From positions 174,499,043 to 174,563,042 of the forward strand of contig CM066031.1 of assembly GCA_033557465.1 (NCBI GenBank): 64,000 nt of DNA, given 5' to 3'. Shown in pieces: positions 10,526 to 20,646 of the stretch. Source of the stretch: Ichthyophis bannanicus (lineage: Eukaryota > Chordata > Amphibia > Gymnophiona > Ichthyophiidae). The position numbers and the translations under genes are program-made. Under the pieces are notes generated by a model that worked only from the letters and a program-made list of their open reading frames with translations, made no database searches and was not told the DNA's origin. Each line of letters begins with the position of its first letter. The first letter of the stretch is position 1.

Positions 10526-11165
10526 TGTGGTAGGCGACGGCCTATGATCCATGCTAATTGAACTAAGCAGACAGGCCTGAGCAGCTTGACCTGTAACTGA
10601 AGCCTGTAGTTAGGCCCAGAGGAATGAAAACCCCCCTGAATGATGACACCATAGAATTGAAACTTAACTCAGTTTAACTGAACATAGCTAAGCAGAAACG
10701 AAACTTAGAAAATATAGAAAAACAAGTTTAATTGGTACTGATAAGGTGTGCTATGCTTCTATGGAATTAATTAACTCTGCAAAAAGCAAGGTTACAGTGC
10801 CCTGCTTCCCATATGTTTTAACAAGCTAAGCGACCTTGGAGGAGAGATGTAACAAGTTAGAGACACTGACCATTGTAATTGGGACTAGAAGGGGGGCAAC
10901 CAGGTGCTGAGCCCAGACCAGAGTCCCGATTGGGTAGCCATATCAGTACCGGGACCAATAGATGGGTGAGAGGGGTACTGGGACCAATGAAAAGTTTGCC
11001 TATGCTTAGAATGGACAAGAAAGCTATAAAAGTTGTTGTTTTACTAGAAGCCATTGCTCAGCCATTTTGAAATTGCTTATTGCTTGAGCCATGTGCACAT
11101 TAAACTGGCTTGGATCCTTGAAAAGACTCCTGGATTTATTTATTGCATGCTTATCTGCTGCTACA
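10526..11165 (+). repeat. 3' LTR of the provirus
   Basis: This is 640 bp, offset by exactly 9611 bp from the 5' LTR, with no difference seen on line-by-line comparison. It contains TATAAAA at 11025-11031 and ATTAAA at 11099-11104 and is followed by the AGAG target duplication. Confidence 0.93.
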
Positions 11166-11169
11166 AGAG

Positions 11170-11222
11170 GATAGAAAGTAATGACTTCTGGAGTGAATAT
11201 GATGAGGTAGAGATAAAAAAAT
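11170..11222 (-). mobile_element. L1/Tx1 endonuclease fragment beyond the provirus
   Basis: On the minus strand this reads FYFFISTSSYS and, after a frame change, SRSHYFLSS, fitting the conserved L1 endonuclease passage that precedes the SDH motif found at about 850. It shows the provirus split one L1 copy. Confidence 0.55.
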
Positions 11223-11230
11223 AAAAGTCT

Positions 11231-11441
11231 CCTTTTACTAACACTTAGCTCAAGCTATCTGCCATACAGCCCATAGGAATAAAATGGGCCATGCAGCAGA
11301 TAGCCTGAGCTAAGTCTTAGGGGTATGTTTACTAAACAGCAATAGCGGCTTCTGTGCGATATCGGAGCCACGGCCACACTCCGATATCACATGGAAGCTG
11401 CTACCGCTGTTTAGTAAACATACCCCTTAGTAAAAGGGGCC
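11231..11441. mobile_element. hAT-like MITE interrupted by a smaller MITE
   Basis: The ends are CCTTTTACTAA and TTAGTAAAAGG, with longer inverted arms (CTTAGCTCAAGCTATCTGC against GCAGATAGCCTGAGCTAAG). Flanking AAAAGTCT (11223-11230) and CAAAGTCT (11442-11449) agree at 7 of 8 bases, which suits a hAT-type 8-bp duplication. It sits in the L1 endonuclease and is itself interrupted at 11320-11426. Confidence 0.6.
11320..11426. mobile_element. Harbinger-like MITE inside the MITE
   Basis: This 107-bp element has near-perfect inverted ends GGGGTATGTTTACTAAACAG and a 3-bp TTA duplication on both sides (11317-11319, 11427-11429), as for PIF/Harbinger elements. The same end sequence bounds the large elements A, B and D. 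Confidence 0.7.
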
Positions 11442-11449
11442 CAAAGTCT

Positions 11450-11750
11450 TGATCCATAGGATGGTGGATCTTTGAAATCAGGTGACTGTGAGAGAATTTG
11501 AACCTGAATACCCCCTTTATTTTTATTTGTTTGTATTTTTTATTTGTATTACTTTTCCACAAAATTGTACAAGATTTGAAGACAACACTGCAAAAGAAAA
11601 TAATGAAACTGAAAGAAAAAAAAAAGCACTATAACAGTCCACAATATTAAAAAGGGGAGGGAAGCGTGAAAATCCAGGAGATAAACAAAAGGGAAAAAAT
11701 AATAAAATAAAAACAAAGAGTGCTTCGGCACTAATACAAAAGAGATCCTA
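11450..11750 (-). mobile_element. L1/Tx1 remnant: start of endonuclease region and inter-ORF sequence
   Basis: Minus-strand reading gives KIHHPMDQDF at 11450-11485, which joins the endonuclease part at 11170-11222 once the MITE is removed. The rest, 11530-11750, is T-rich on the minus strand and may be L1 inter-ORF DNA. Part of the endonuclease N-terminus is missing. Confidence 0.4.
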
Positions 11751-11876
11751 AGGAGTATGTCCATTAAGCCATGCTAACGGTTAACATGGGTTATCTGCCA
11801 CTAGGTCCCATTGAATAATATGGACTCAGTTGCAGATAGCCTGGGTTAACCATTAGCCCAGTTTGTAGACATACCT
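11751..11876. mobile_element. Palindromic MITE, 126 bp
   Basis: The two halves are imperfect inverted copies: GGAGTATGTCCATTAAGCC and GGTTAACATGGGTTATCTGC on the left against GCAGATAGCCTGGGTTAACC and ATACCT on the right. It is a fold-back, non-coding element inserted in the L1 remnant. Confidence 0.55.
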
Positions 11877-12124
11877 GTCAGTCACAAGAGTAGTAGTCTG
11901 GAAAAGTATCTTTTTAGAATCTAGGCAAAAGCAAAGCTGTGAAGGTTCAGAGAAAGTATACTTATCATTTGGCCCGACGATCTATTTAGAAGGATAAAAT
12001 ATAACTACCGGAGCACCTTAAAGTCTCCTCAGATTTTGAGTAGTTCTACTAAAGTGAGTATATATATCCGTATTTCCCTTCCCATAAACATCTCACTCCT
12101 AGTCTTGAAAAAGAGACCAAGGAG
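11877..12124 (-). pseudogene. L1/Tx1 ORF1 C-terminal fragment
   Basis: On the minus strand a passage reading FMGREIRIY, and then in another frame NDKYTFSEPSQL, matches the order of the C-terminal RNA-binding domain of L1-type ORF1 proteins. It continues from the ORF1 piece at 16349-16690 once the insertion between them is removed. Frames are broken. Confidence 0.5.
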
Positions 12125-12364
12125 CCCTTTTACTAAAGGATGCTAGGGTGTTGCACCGAACATGTCAAAAGAACTGAAACTATGGGGCATGTTTACTAAA
12201 CCATGCTAATGTTCCTTGCGCTAAGTGCAGCATTAACGTGAGCAATGCCATATAAGGAAGTGGGCGTACTGGCGTTGAAGTAGCAATGGCCGATTAATGC
12301 GCGATAGAGGGCGCCTTGGCTCATTAACGCGCAGTAACCTTAATATTATGCCAGCGCTGTGTTA

Positions 12365-12785
12365 GAAGCTATAGAGGTGTAGCTCACTGGTTAATACAAT
12401 GACTGCTGAGCCAGAGATCATGGGATTGATCCCTCAGAGGTCCCATTTAATAAGGCTGTTTGAGGCAATCCTTTTTCCTGCCTGTAACACTCAGAACACA
12501 TCTCTATAACCTGTGCTGCCAGCAAAAACATTCTCGCCTCAGTGCTGTAACCTAAGGCACCCTATAAGGCACAGTATAAAGTGCCCTGTCTGCCAAGGCA
12601 CCTTATAATGTGCCTATAGGTTACAGCACTGAGGTGTGGGTGATTTTGGCTGTGCAACACAGATTTTAGAGATGTGTCTGACTGTTACAGGAATTGCCTC
12701 ATTAAATAACACCACTGCAGGATCAAACCCACAACCTCTGCTGTGGCAGTCATTGTATTAACCAGTGGGCTACATCTCTATAGCT
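12365..12785. repeat. Inverted duplication with tRNA-like arms in element A
   Basis: The left arm (AGCTATAGAGGTGTAGCTCA... near 12368) and the right arm (...GGGCTACATCTCTATAGCTT near 12785) are inverted copies about 190 bp long around a centre near 12585. Each arm holds a tRNA-like unit: an A-box-like TAGCTCACTGG with ATACAATGACTGC, then a weak B-box-like GATTGATCCC. The centre is made of AAGGCACC/TATAAGG motifs. Confidence 0.6.
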
Positions 12786-14263
12786 TTTATCACAGTGCTG
12801 GCTGGCTACAGAAAGACTGCAGGTCACCGCAAAAACTGTCTGCTGTGGTTACCAGGATAGGGTAAACCCACCAGTACCCATGATGCACTGCACATGCAGA
12901 ACAGCAGTCTACATCTGATCACAGGATGGGGTATGCATCTCACAGCACCTCAGCCTGGTAAGGGGAACTGACTGTGTATGTTATTGGCAAAGAGTAGCTA
13001 TAGACCGTGACATTGTGTGGGTCCTGTGCTCACCCTGAGGGTGAGATGGGTCGCCCAGCACCAGGTCCGAAGTACCTGGGTTAACTGAGATAGCCTTTGC
13101 TGTGGGTCCTTATCAGTGCCAGTGTGTGGTAGGTAGTCCTTGCAGACACACCTAGGCTAATCCTGTGTCCATCTGCATTCCCCCGTCACATCTATTCCTT
13201 ATGGATCATTATGCACCTGGAATAGTGCATATCCAGTGTGGTTGCCATGGTCACATGTTGTAAGAGCAAGGGTGTGTCTAGACTCACATGTGGATTATGT
13301 AGCACCACATATCATACTCTCTGGGTCAAGGTGGTGGACAGAATCTGTCACCAACAGACCCACTCTCTACATCTTTGTGATGGACACAGTAGGGGGACAT
13401 GAGGAAGGGCTGTGGGACCAGCAACCCCAGTCCAGTTGGTAAATGGACACCGTCCATGGCAGGTGATGCAGAACTGTATTTATCACATAGGGCACTGGCA
13501 GATAGGCAGTAGGCCTTACAAAGCTCATCTGACCTGCACCACAATCTGACATTCACCAGCAAACAGCACAGTCAGTGTGCACCCTGCAAGGTGTTCCAGC
13601 CATGCACATACTTAAGTGCCGACAGTCTGCTAGCCAGTACATGTTCCCAGAGGAAATATGTGCACCAAGATGTGGGATGTAAGCACAAACACCCAGCAGG
13701 TATGTCAGTGATTGGACCACAGAAAAGGGAACCCACAGATATCACTGGAGAGAAACACTGTATAACACTATGTGGGAACCTAGACATGCCATGGTCACTG
13801 CTCAGTCAGAGTGAGAGTGACCTCCCAGCATGACATACTGTGGCCACCCTGTCCATGCAGGTGGTGGTCGGCCACTACAATATCCCAGCCATTGCCCTGT
13901 GCAGATGCATCCTTCCCAGACCGCCCTGTCCGGCCCATATCCGCAATACCTTGCTCCTCATTATGCCCATTGGCAGGCTAACACTGGAAACTGTGCAAAC
14001 ACTGTGAGCTCTGTAAGGTGTAGGCACCCACAAAACACTGGATAGACATACACACACTCCCACACCTATTTCAGCATTATGCAAAGATAGAGGTGGCTGG
14101 CAGCCCTGGCCGCCATACCAGTCCTGGGCACAGTGCAGGGATTGCTAAGGTACTCAATATTGTTAGGGTCACTCTCTGGGGTATCAGAGAACAACACTGT
14201 CAGAGAACAGAAAAGAGGAAACACATTCCACATATATCAGTACGGTTGCTATGATGAATCTCT

Positions 14264-14480
14264 GTTATTATTTATTTATTTATTTATTACAATCTTTTAT
14301 ATACCGCGCTATTTGGTATCAGCGCAGTTCACATACAACAACATCAACAGAATAACAGGCTATTCCGTGTTTACAGCAAACAGGTATATAAACTTGGGTA
14401 ACATAAGGTTAACTTATTACAAACATGATTATATAAAAGGTATGACAAATTGTTAGCAAATTGTGCTTAATTTAGGATTT
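14264..14480 (-). mobile_element. L2 3' end fragment
   Basis: Read on the minus strand it ends ACTGCGCTGATACC, GCGCGGTATATAAAAG and then (TAAA)n, the L2 tail type. The 5' limit is unclear. It lies inside element A and so is younger. Confidence 0.6.
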
Positions 14481-14683
14481 GTTATCTGAAATTAATCATA
14501 GCAATCTTTTGATATATATGGAGCATGTTTCCATGTTTATGACGGCATTGCTAAGGTATGCAGGTGCTAGTCATGGTAGCTGCTGCTACGTGCAGGGCCC
14601 AACAGCCTGACTTTCCATGAGGCTTTGGAGAGTGGAGCCTGTGGGTGTGGGTGTTTGTGCCCCTGTTGGCCGATGCTCTAGGG

Positions 14684-14877
14684 CAGAGGTTCCTAACTCT
14701 GATCCTGGGGGGCCAAACACCATTCAGGTTTTCAGGCTGTCCCTGATGAATATGAATGAGATACATTTGCATACAATGGGGGCAGTGCATACAAATGCAT
14801 CTCATGCATATTTATTAGGGACAGCATGAAAACCTGAATGGTGTTTGGCCCTCCAGGACTGCAGTTGGGAAACTCTG
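14684..14877. mobile_element. hAT-type MITE with perfect 8-bp duplication
   Basis: This 194-bp element starts CAGAGGTTCCTAACTC and ends GTTGGGAAACTCTG, with long inverted arms around ATGAATATGAATGAGAT/ATCTCATGCATATT. The flanks are an exact CTCTAGGG repeat (14676-14683, 14878-14885). A relative lies at 47395-47564. Confidence 0.85.
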
Positions 14878-16348
14878 CTCTAGGGAGTGCACATGTTTAT
14901 GGTGTATGTGCTCTGTAGAGTAAAATATAGGGACATGGTCTGCAGGAGCCACAGCTGGGACATGAACCTGTGACCTTCTGCCCCTGAACACAGTGGCTGT
15001 GTGTACTGCACCAAACTGTTGCTACAGAGGAAAGTCATTCCCTGGGGATACCATGACTGTTCTTCAGACAGACCTTGTCTGTTGCACTGCACACCACCCA
15101 CCTAAACAGGGCTTTGCCTTAGTCTGCTGAGGACAGATGCCACTGTCCCCTCCACCATCAGCAGCCCTCCCCCACCATGCTGACATGCCCTTATGCCGGT
15201 GGTGCTAGTGGTGCACAGTCCCAGGCCATCCAGTGTGCCGGTAGGCGGCTGCCTATGGTGTGGGGTCTGGGGTAGGGGTGCCTACATAGACATCTACGCT
15301 TCCCCTGGCACCGCCTGCCAATGTTATGTGACCTTTGGGGTACCTGCTGGGTAATGTCCATTGGGGCACTGTGGGACACACACTCTTGACATGTTTGCCC
15401 TTGGTCAGTTGCTGTCTTGCTGATTTTCAGTTTCTGCCTTACTATGTGGCACCTAGGCATCTGCCTAGCCCACCCTGTGCCCCAGCTGCCCCACTGCATG
15501 TCCCGCCTGCAGCCCCCTGTACCCCATTTGCAGCCTCACCATAGTGCCCTTTTGTACTTGGGCACTATGCTGTTGCTGCACATGTAGTACTACTATCACT
15601 CCTCTGGGTCTCCCTGCTTTTGCTGTACATTGCTGACTGAAATGGTTTCTCTCTCCTGCAATTGTGCTTCCAGTGCGAGGTTTTCAATCACGTTAATGTT
15701 CTGCCCTACATGTCACAGCATTAGTATGCCTGGAGCCTCTCACCACCCACTCTCCGCCCATTGACCCCTTCTCTCCGCCCTCTGGAAAGACTTACTCCAC
15801 CCTCTGTGTGTCTTAACGCCACCAGAGACGTTATCATGCGAAACGTAATGTTATCGCGCGATTTTATTGCGATAACGTTATCATGCAATTTTATTGCGAT
15901 AACGTTACGTATCACGTGATAACGTCGCCACTGCAATGTTATCGATGTTTAGTAAACATATCCCTATGACACATTAGGTGCAACACCACTGTGTTAACTG
16001 TAGCGGCTGTGGAAAGCATTTCCTTAGCAGGTAACATGGAGCCCTGTCCCTTAGCCCATGGCAGAATAGCACAGGTGCACTTAGCACCACGTATTGAAGT
16101 GGCATTAGGTGATCCTGCGCTAATGCAGTTAACATGTTGTATGAACCCCATGCTGACTGCACAGAACATATTAGTCCACTCTCCATTGCTACCCTGCCCA
16201 CTCGCTACCCTAATGTGAGTTAGATCATCAACACAGGAATAGTCCCACACTGTCATAACCCTGCACTAGCTGGCAATGTATATCCCAATGCACATTCAGC
16301 ACATAACAGAACACGCTTTGTCAGTTAATACCATTTGGTAAAAGACCC

Positions 16349-16790
16349 CCAAAGTGTATGTTCCTGATTCTGAGGGAAAATAAAAGTTACCAACAGTGTA
16401 GCTCTGTGGAGACTCTCCTCATCCAAATTCTCCAAGTATGCAGACAAATCTATGTTATCCACAAGTTTGATCATAACAGGTCCTTCAAGGTCTCTAGGTT
16501 CATCTATACTTCCTCTAGATTCAGTTCTTGATGGCAAAAAATAGTTTTTAGAAAAAGGAAATAAAGCATTCTCAGGAAACTTCAAAACTCCTTTCATATA
16601 TTTATGGAAAATAACCACAGGGGAAAACAAATGGTGTTTTTTTAGAAAATTAATAAGCCTCAAATTGAGAGCTCTGAGTTCTCCAACTTTTCAGTTTTCC
16701 TTACAGTAAGCAAATATTAAGTCATTTCATATTTACTAAGTGCCCAATTCTGGGACACGGTTGCAGGGCTCAAAGGTGGAATAAGCAGCA
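16349..16790 (-). pseudogene. L1/Tx1 ORF1 fragment
   Basis: The minus-strand frame ending at 16325 covers 112 residues of an L1-type ORF1: LRLINFLKK, a segment with FHKYMKGVLKFP, and IDLSAYLENLDEESLHRATLLVTF, the usual order of an RNA-recognition-like domain. A shorter paralogous stretch occurs on the plus strand at 54089-54570 with the same LVTF block. The N-terminal reading KLENSELS continues to about 16700. Truncated by the MITE at 16348. Confidence 0.65.
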
Positions 16791-17978
16791 CAAAACTGAC
16801 GATTGGGGGGGGACGGTCCCTGCCGTCTGATCCAGGCCATGGCAGGCCAGCTGTGGGTCAGGCGGCAGGGAAAAGGGGGCCGAAGCCGCAGGAGATGGGG
16901 GCCTCCTGCAGGGAGGATGTCCCCGCAGGCGGCAGGGGCACGTCAAACCATCCTTGGGCCTGATTCTGGTTACCACTGGAACGTTTTGTTTCCATAGTCC
17001 AGAATCAGGACCAAACAGGCCCATCATGCTTGAAGCTGTCTGGACGGCCCGGACATGCCCCTACCTGAAACAGGCTCCACGTCTTTGCAGTCATTGTGCC
17101 TAATGCCCAGATTCTTACGTTTCTAGCTTAGCTGGGACAGTTGTTGGTCATGAGAGTAAAGTTGAGCTCCAGCTCCATCTATCTGCTGTTGGTACTGAAA
17201 AGTTACAAGGACAAGACCTCAGATTTAATTACTTAGATGGCATTTAGGTTCACTTGCAGAGGCCACACAGTTTGACTACAGCTTCATCAGAGTGCTTTTA
17301 GCTGGTGTCATTTTTTGCTAGAAACACATACTCATATTTGGAATGCTTAATTACTGAGTAGATAACAAGGTTTGAGTCCCCTTTATTATTTTCAGAAGCA
17401 GATATTTCTTGAACATGGAGGTTTGATCATAACAGAGCAGTGAAATATTATAAGAAGGCACATATATCCGATTCTTCCCAAAGTCAGGGGTAGAGAGTTT
17501 AACCAATGTCATCTTTACTGGTTCCATCATCATCCCCATCTCAATGCATCACATGACCAGTGTTCCCTTTATGCTGCATGGGAATCCTCCACCTGCATTC
17601 CGCCATTGGGGATGGTGAAAAACTAATATATTTTCATTCCCAGTGGACCAGCCTGTCCCTCAAAATTCAAACTACAATATTGATATATCATCTTAGCTGT
17701 CAGGAATGCAGGGGGAGGACTGTCACACAGCTTAGAGAAAATGTTTTGAATGCCTCTTCCACATTAACTGTTAACAGTGGCAGCAAATGCATAACAGCTA
17801 GTGTGTCATGATCATTGCTAACATGATGATCAGGCTAACTGCTGTATTAACAGCTAACACAGCTTAGTTAATAGGCTCCAATATCTAGCACTCTTTGGCC
17901 AGATGTGATGCTCCTCTTGTTTTTGCAAAAAGAAAATATCATTCTCATTTCTCATTTACATTTATTAGACACGTTTTA
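16791..17978. other. Unassigned 1.2 kb
   Basis: It contains a GC-rich block (16808-16940) and a clear inverted repeat at about 16958-17018 (GGGCCTGATTCTGG against CCAGAATCAGGACC) that may be a decayed MITE. The rest shows no domain or recognised repeat; 17760-17880 is rich in GTTAACAG-type inverted motifs. Confidence 0.4.
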
Positions 17979-18142
17979 AGAACATAAGATATGCCATACT
18001 GGGTCAGACCAAGGTCCATCAAGCCCAGTATTCTGTTTCCAACAGTGGCCAATCTAGGTCATATGTACCTAGCAGTTTCCCCAAGGGACACAGGTTCCAC
18101 AGTGCTTGTATTGGGGCAAGCATTGATATCCTGGGTCCCTTC

Positions 18143-19420
18143 TTAATAATGGTTTATGGACCTTTCCTCCAGGAACTTGTCCAAACCTTTTTTAAACCCA
18201 GCTACAGTAACAGCCTTTACTACATCCTCCGGTAAGAAATTCCAGAGTTTGATTACACTTTGAGTGAAAAAATATTTTCTTTTATTAGACTTAAATAGTT
18301 TACCCTGTAGCTTCATTGCATGTCCCCTAGTCTTTCTATATTCTGATAAGGTAAACAATCGATCTACGTTTACCCGTTCCACTCCATTCATTAATTTATA
18401 GACTTCTATCATATCTCCCCTCAGCCGTCTCTTTTCCAAGTTAAAGAGCCCTAACCTTTTTAGCCTTTCTTCATAGGAGTATCCTTCCATCCACTTTACC
18501 ATTTTGGTGGCTCTTCTCTGAACCTTTTCTAAAATTGCTATATCCTTTTTAAGATACGGCGACCAGAATTGCACACAATATTCAAGGTGCGGTCTCACCA
18601 TGGAACAATATAGAGGCATTATAATATCTTTTGTTTTATTTTCCATTCCTTTCCTTATCATACCTAGCATTCTATTTGTTCTCTTGGCCGCTGCTGCACA
18701 CTGGACTGAGGGTTTTAATATGGTATCCACAATGACGCCTAAATCTTTTTCCTGGATGGTGGTTCCTAATGTGGAACCTTGCATCGTGTAACCATAGTTT
18801 GGGTTGTTCTTCCCTAGCTGCATAACTTTGCACTTGTCCACATTAAATTTCATCTGCCATTTTGATGCCCAGTCTTCCAATTTATCAAGATCCTCTTGCA
18901 ATTTTCCACAATCCTCTTGGGTTTTAACAACTTTAAATAGTTTTGTGTCATCTGCAAATTTGATAACCTCACTCGTTATTCCACTTTCCAGGTCATTTAT
19001 GAATATGTCAAAAAGCAGCAGACCCAGCACAGATCCCTGGGGTACACCACTGTTCACCTTTCTCCATTGGGAAAATTGGCCATTTAGCCCTACCCTCTGC
19101 TTTCTATCTTTTAACCAGTTCCTGATCCACAATAGTACACTGCCTCCTATCCCATGACTCATTAGTTCTGCCAAAAGTCTCAGATGAGGGACCTTGTCAA
19201 AGGCTTTCTGAAAGTCCAGATACACAATATCAACTGACTTACCTTTGTCCACCTGATTATTCACTCCTTCAAAAAAACATAACAGATTAGTAAGACAAGA
19301 TCTTCCTTGTCTAAAGCCATGTTGGCTGTCTCCCATTAGGTCATGACTAGCTACATGCTGAGTAATTTTATTTTTTATGATGGTTTCTACCATTTTTCCC
19401 GGTACTGATGTCAGGCTCAC
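18143..19420 (-). CDS. CR1 reverse transcriptase, intact 425-codon frame
   Basis: Motifs in order are SLTSVPGKMVETIIKNKI (residue 2), QHGFRQGRSCLTNLLCFFE, VDIVYLDFQKAFDKVPH (about 64), SGVPQGSVLGLLLFDIFIND (about 124) and KFADDTKLF (about 155) with both catalytic aspartates, then the CR1 thumb and C-terminal domain ending SINHY. The frame is open but lacks the N-terminal RT segments, which lie upstream in broken frames, so the protein is incomplete. It would carry out target-primed cDNA synthesis. Confidence 0.85.
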   Translation of the reverse strand: MSLTSVPGKMVETIIKNKITQHVASHDLMGDSQHGFRQGRSCLTNLLCFFEGVNNQVDKGKSVDIVYLDFQKAFDKVPHLRLLAELMSHGIGGSVLLWIRNWLKDRKQRVGLNGQFSQWRKVNSGVPQGSVLGLLLFDIFINDLESGITSEVIKFADDTKLFKVVKTQEDCGKLQEDLDKLEDWASKWQMKFNVDKCKVMQLGKNNPNYGYTMQGSTLGTTIQEKDLGVIVDTILKPSVQCAAAAKRTNRMLGMIRKGMENKTKDIIMPLYCSMVRPHLEYCVQFWSPYLKKDIAILEKVQRRATKMVKWMEGYSYEERLKRLGLFNLEKRRLRGDMIEVYKLMNGVERVNVDRLFTLSEYRKTRGHAMKLQGKLFKSNKRKYFFTQSVIKLWNFLPEDVVKAVTVAGFKKGLDKFLEERSINHY

Positions 19421-20217
19421 CGGTCTGTAGTTTCCCGGATCACCCCTGGAACCCTTTTAAAAATTGGTGTTACATTGGCGATCCTCCAATCTTCAGGTAT
19501 TAGAGATGATTTTAATGATAGTTCACAGATTACTAATAGCAGGTCTGCAATCTCATATTTCAGTTCTTTCAACACCCTTGGATGTATACCATCCGGCCCA
19601 GGTGATTTGCTGCTCTACAGTTTATCTAATAGTTGTAATACATCTTCCCGATGTATCGATATTTCCTTCAATTCTTCCGCATCTTTAAATACCACTTCAG
19701 TCATGGGTAACATCCCTACATCTTCCTCAATAAAGTCTGAAGCAAAGAATTCATTCAGTCTCTCCGCTATCGCCTTGTCGCCTCTTAGTGCTCCTTTAAC
19801 CCCTTTATCATCTAATGGACCAACTGACTCTCTCACAGGTTTTTTGCTACGAATGTACTTGAAAAGGTCTTTACTTCACGTTTTTGCTTCCGCAGCAAGC
19901 TTCTTCTCAAATTCTCCCTTTGCCTGCCTTATCAATGCCTTGCATTTGACTTGCCAGTGCTTGTGCTGTTTCCAGGTTTCGTCGTTTGGCTCTTTTTTCC
20001 ATTTCCTGAAAGATGCTTTTTTGGCAACAACAGCCTCTCTGACCTCACCTTTAAACCATGCTGGCAGTGTTTTGGACTTCCTTCCACTTTTCTTAAAGCG
20101 TGGAATACAGCTGGTCTGGGCTTCCAAGATAGTATTTTTCAACAACAGCCAAGCCTGATGTACGTCTTTAACATTTGCAACTGCTCCTTTTAGTTTTTTC
20201 TTAACTGTTTTCCTCAT
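19421..20217 (-). pseudogene. CR1 ORF2 linker and RT motif 0 region
   Basis: Broken frames 19615-19836 and 19876-20217 read KKASFRKWKKEPNDETWK, GEFEKKLAAEAKT and DKAIAERLNEFFASDF, the usual segment between endonuclease and RT in CR1. The RIANVTPIFK-type block lies near 19480. Stops at about 19837-19875 and 19600 separate the frames. Confidence 0.7.
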
Positions 20218-20235
20218 TTTATCATAGTCTCACTT

Positions 20236-20646
20236 TCAAAAGTTAAAAGGTAGTACTGTGGATTTCCTTACTATCCCTCCTCTACTAATTAAATCAAAGG
20301 CGATCATGCTATGATCACTATTGCCAAGTGGCCCCAACAACCTTATCTCTTGCACTAAATCTGGTGTTCCACTAAGGACTAGGTCTAATATGGCTTCCCC
20401 TCTGGTCGGTTCATGAACCAGCTGCTCCAAGAAGCAGTCATTTATTTCATCTAGGAACTTTATCTCCCTAGCATGTCCTGACGTGACACTGACCCAGTCG
20501 ATACCAGGGTAGTTGAAATCACCCATTATTATTATTGCGCTGTAACTTTTGTTAGCTTCCTTGATTTCTTTGAGCATTTCATCATCCATTTGGTCATTTT
20601 GGCCAGGCGCTCGATAGTACACCCCCACTGCCATTGCCACTGCCAT
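20236..20646 (-). pseudogene. CR1 endonuclease, C-terminal half
   Basis: The frame reads GVYYRAPGQND, IIIMGDFNYPGIDW, PTRGEAILDLVLSG and LLGPLGNSDHSMIAFDL, which are the second half of the APE-like endonuclease including the GDFN and SDH catalytic motifs. It is truncated at its start by loss of the element's 5' end. Confidence 0.8.

Larger units (their letters stand above)
915..11165 (+). mobile_element. Defective gammaretrovirus-like endogenous provirus carrying an L2 LINE
   Basis: Two 640-bp LTRs (915-1554 and 10526-11165) begin TGTGG and end TACA. The provirus is flanked by a 4-bp target duplication AGAG (911-914 and 11166-11169), a length usual for gammaretrovirus-like elements. A tRNA-Gly-like primer site follows the 5' LTR and a purine tract precedes the 3' LTR. 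Inside are a leader, an L2 LINE, an RNase H remnant, the C-terminal part of integrase and a shortened env. Gag, protease and most of RT are absent. The LTRs look identical by eye although the interior is badly broken, so the element probably moved as a passenger. Replication-defective. Confidence 0.85.
12184..15964 (-). mobile_element. Element A: 3.8-kb Harbinger-ended non-coding element
   Basis: The ends are GGGGCATGTTTACTAAAC and its near reverse complement GTTTAGTAAACATATCCC, flanked by a TAT duplication (12181-12183, 15965-15967). The interior is homologous, in reverse, to elements B and D: the CAGCACC/GTGCTGGGCAC block (13056), the CATGATGCACTGCACATGC block (12880), the tRNA-like CACAGGTTC module (14960), the block at 13860-13990 and the GTAGTACTACTATCAC block (15580). 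No long open frame or transposase motif is present. It contains later insertions at 14264 (L2 tail) and 14684 (hAT MITE). Confidence 0.7.
12125..16348. mobile_element. hAT-like MITE split by element A
   Basis: The left end CCCTTTTACTAAAGGATGC and the right end, reversed, GGGTCTTTTACCAAATGG form terminal inverted repeats. Flanks CCAAGGAG (12117-12124) and CCAAAGTG (16349-16356) agree at 6 of 8 bases. Its own sequence occupies only 12125-12180 and 15965-16348; the rest is element A. It separates two parts of an L1 ORF1. Confidence 0.45.
17979..20645 (-). mobile_element. CR1-clade LINE, 5'-truncated, minus strand
   Basis: The 3' end is the low-coordinate side, with the CR1 tail wording ATACTGGGTCAGACCAAGG and the end AAGAACATAAGATATGCC. 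Going up in coordinate it holds the RT (18143-19420), the linker (19615-20217) and the C-terminal half of the endonuclease (20236-20646). It is cut within the endonuclease. A second, opposite copy begins about 160 bp away at 20803. Confidence 0.85.

Noticed and set aside
11549..11764. 71-codon hydrophobic minus-strand frame
   Set aside because: T-rich sequence translated as Phe/Leu; probable L1 inter-ORF DNA.
13236..15544. Numerous 60-105-codon frames in element A
   Set aside because: Overlapping on both strands, not matched at equivalent places in B or D, and without motifs.
18804..20158. Plus-strand frames of 117 and 227 codons
   Set aside because: They are shadows of the minus-strand CR1 ORF2.
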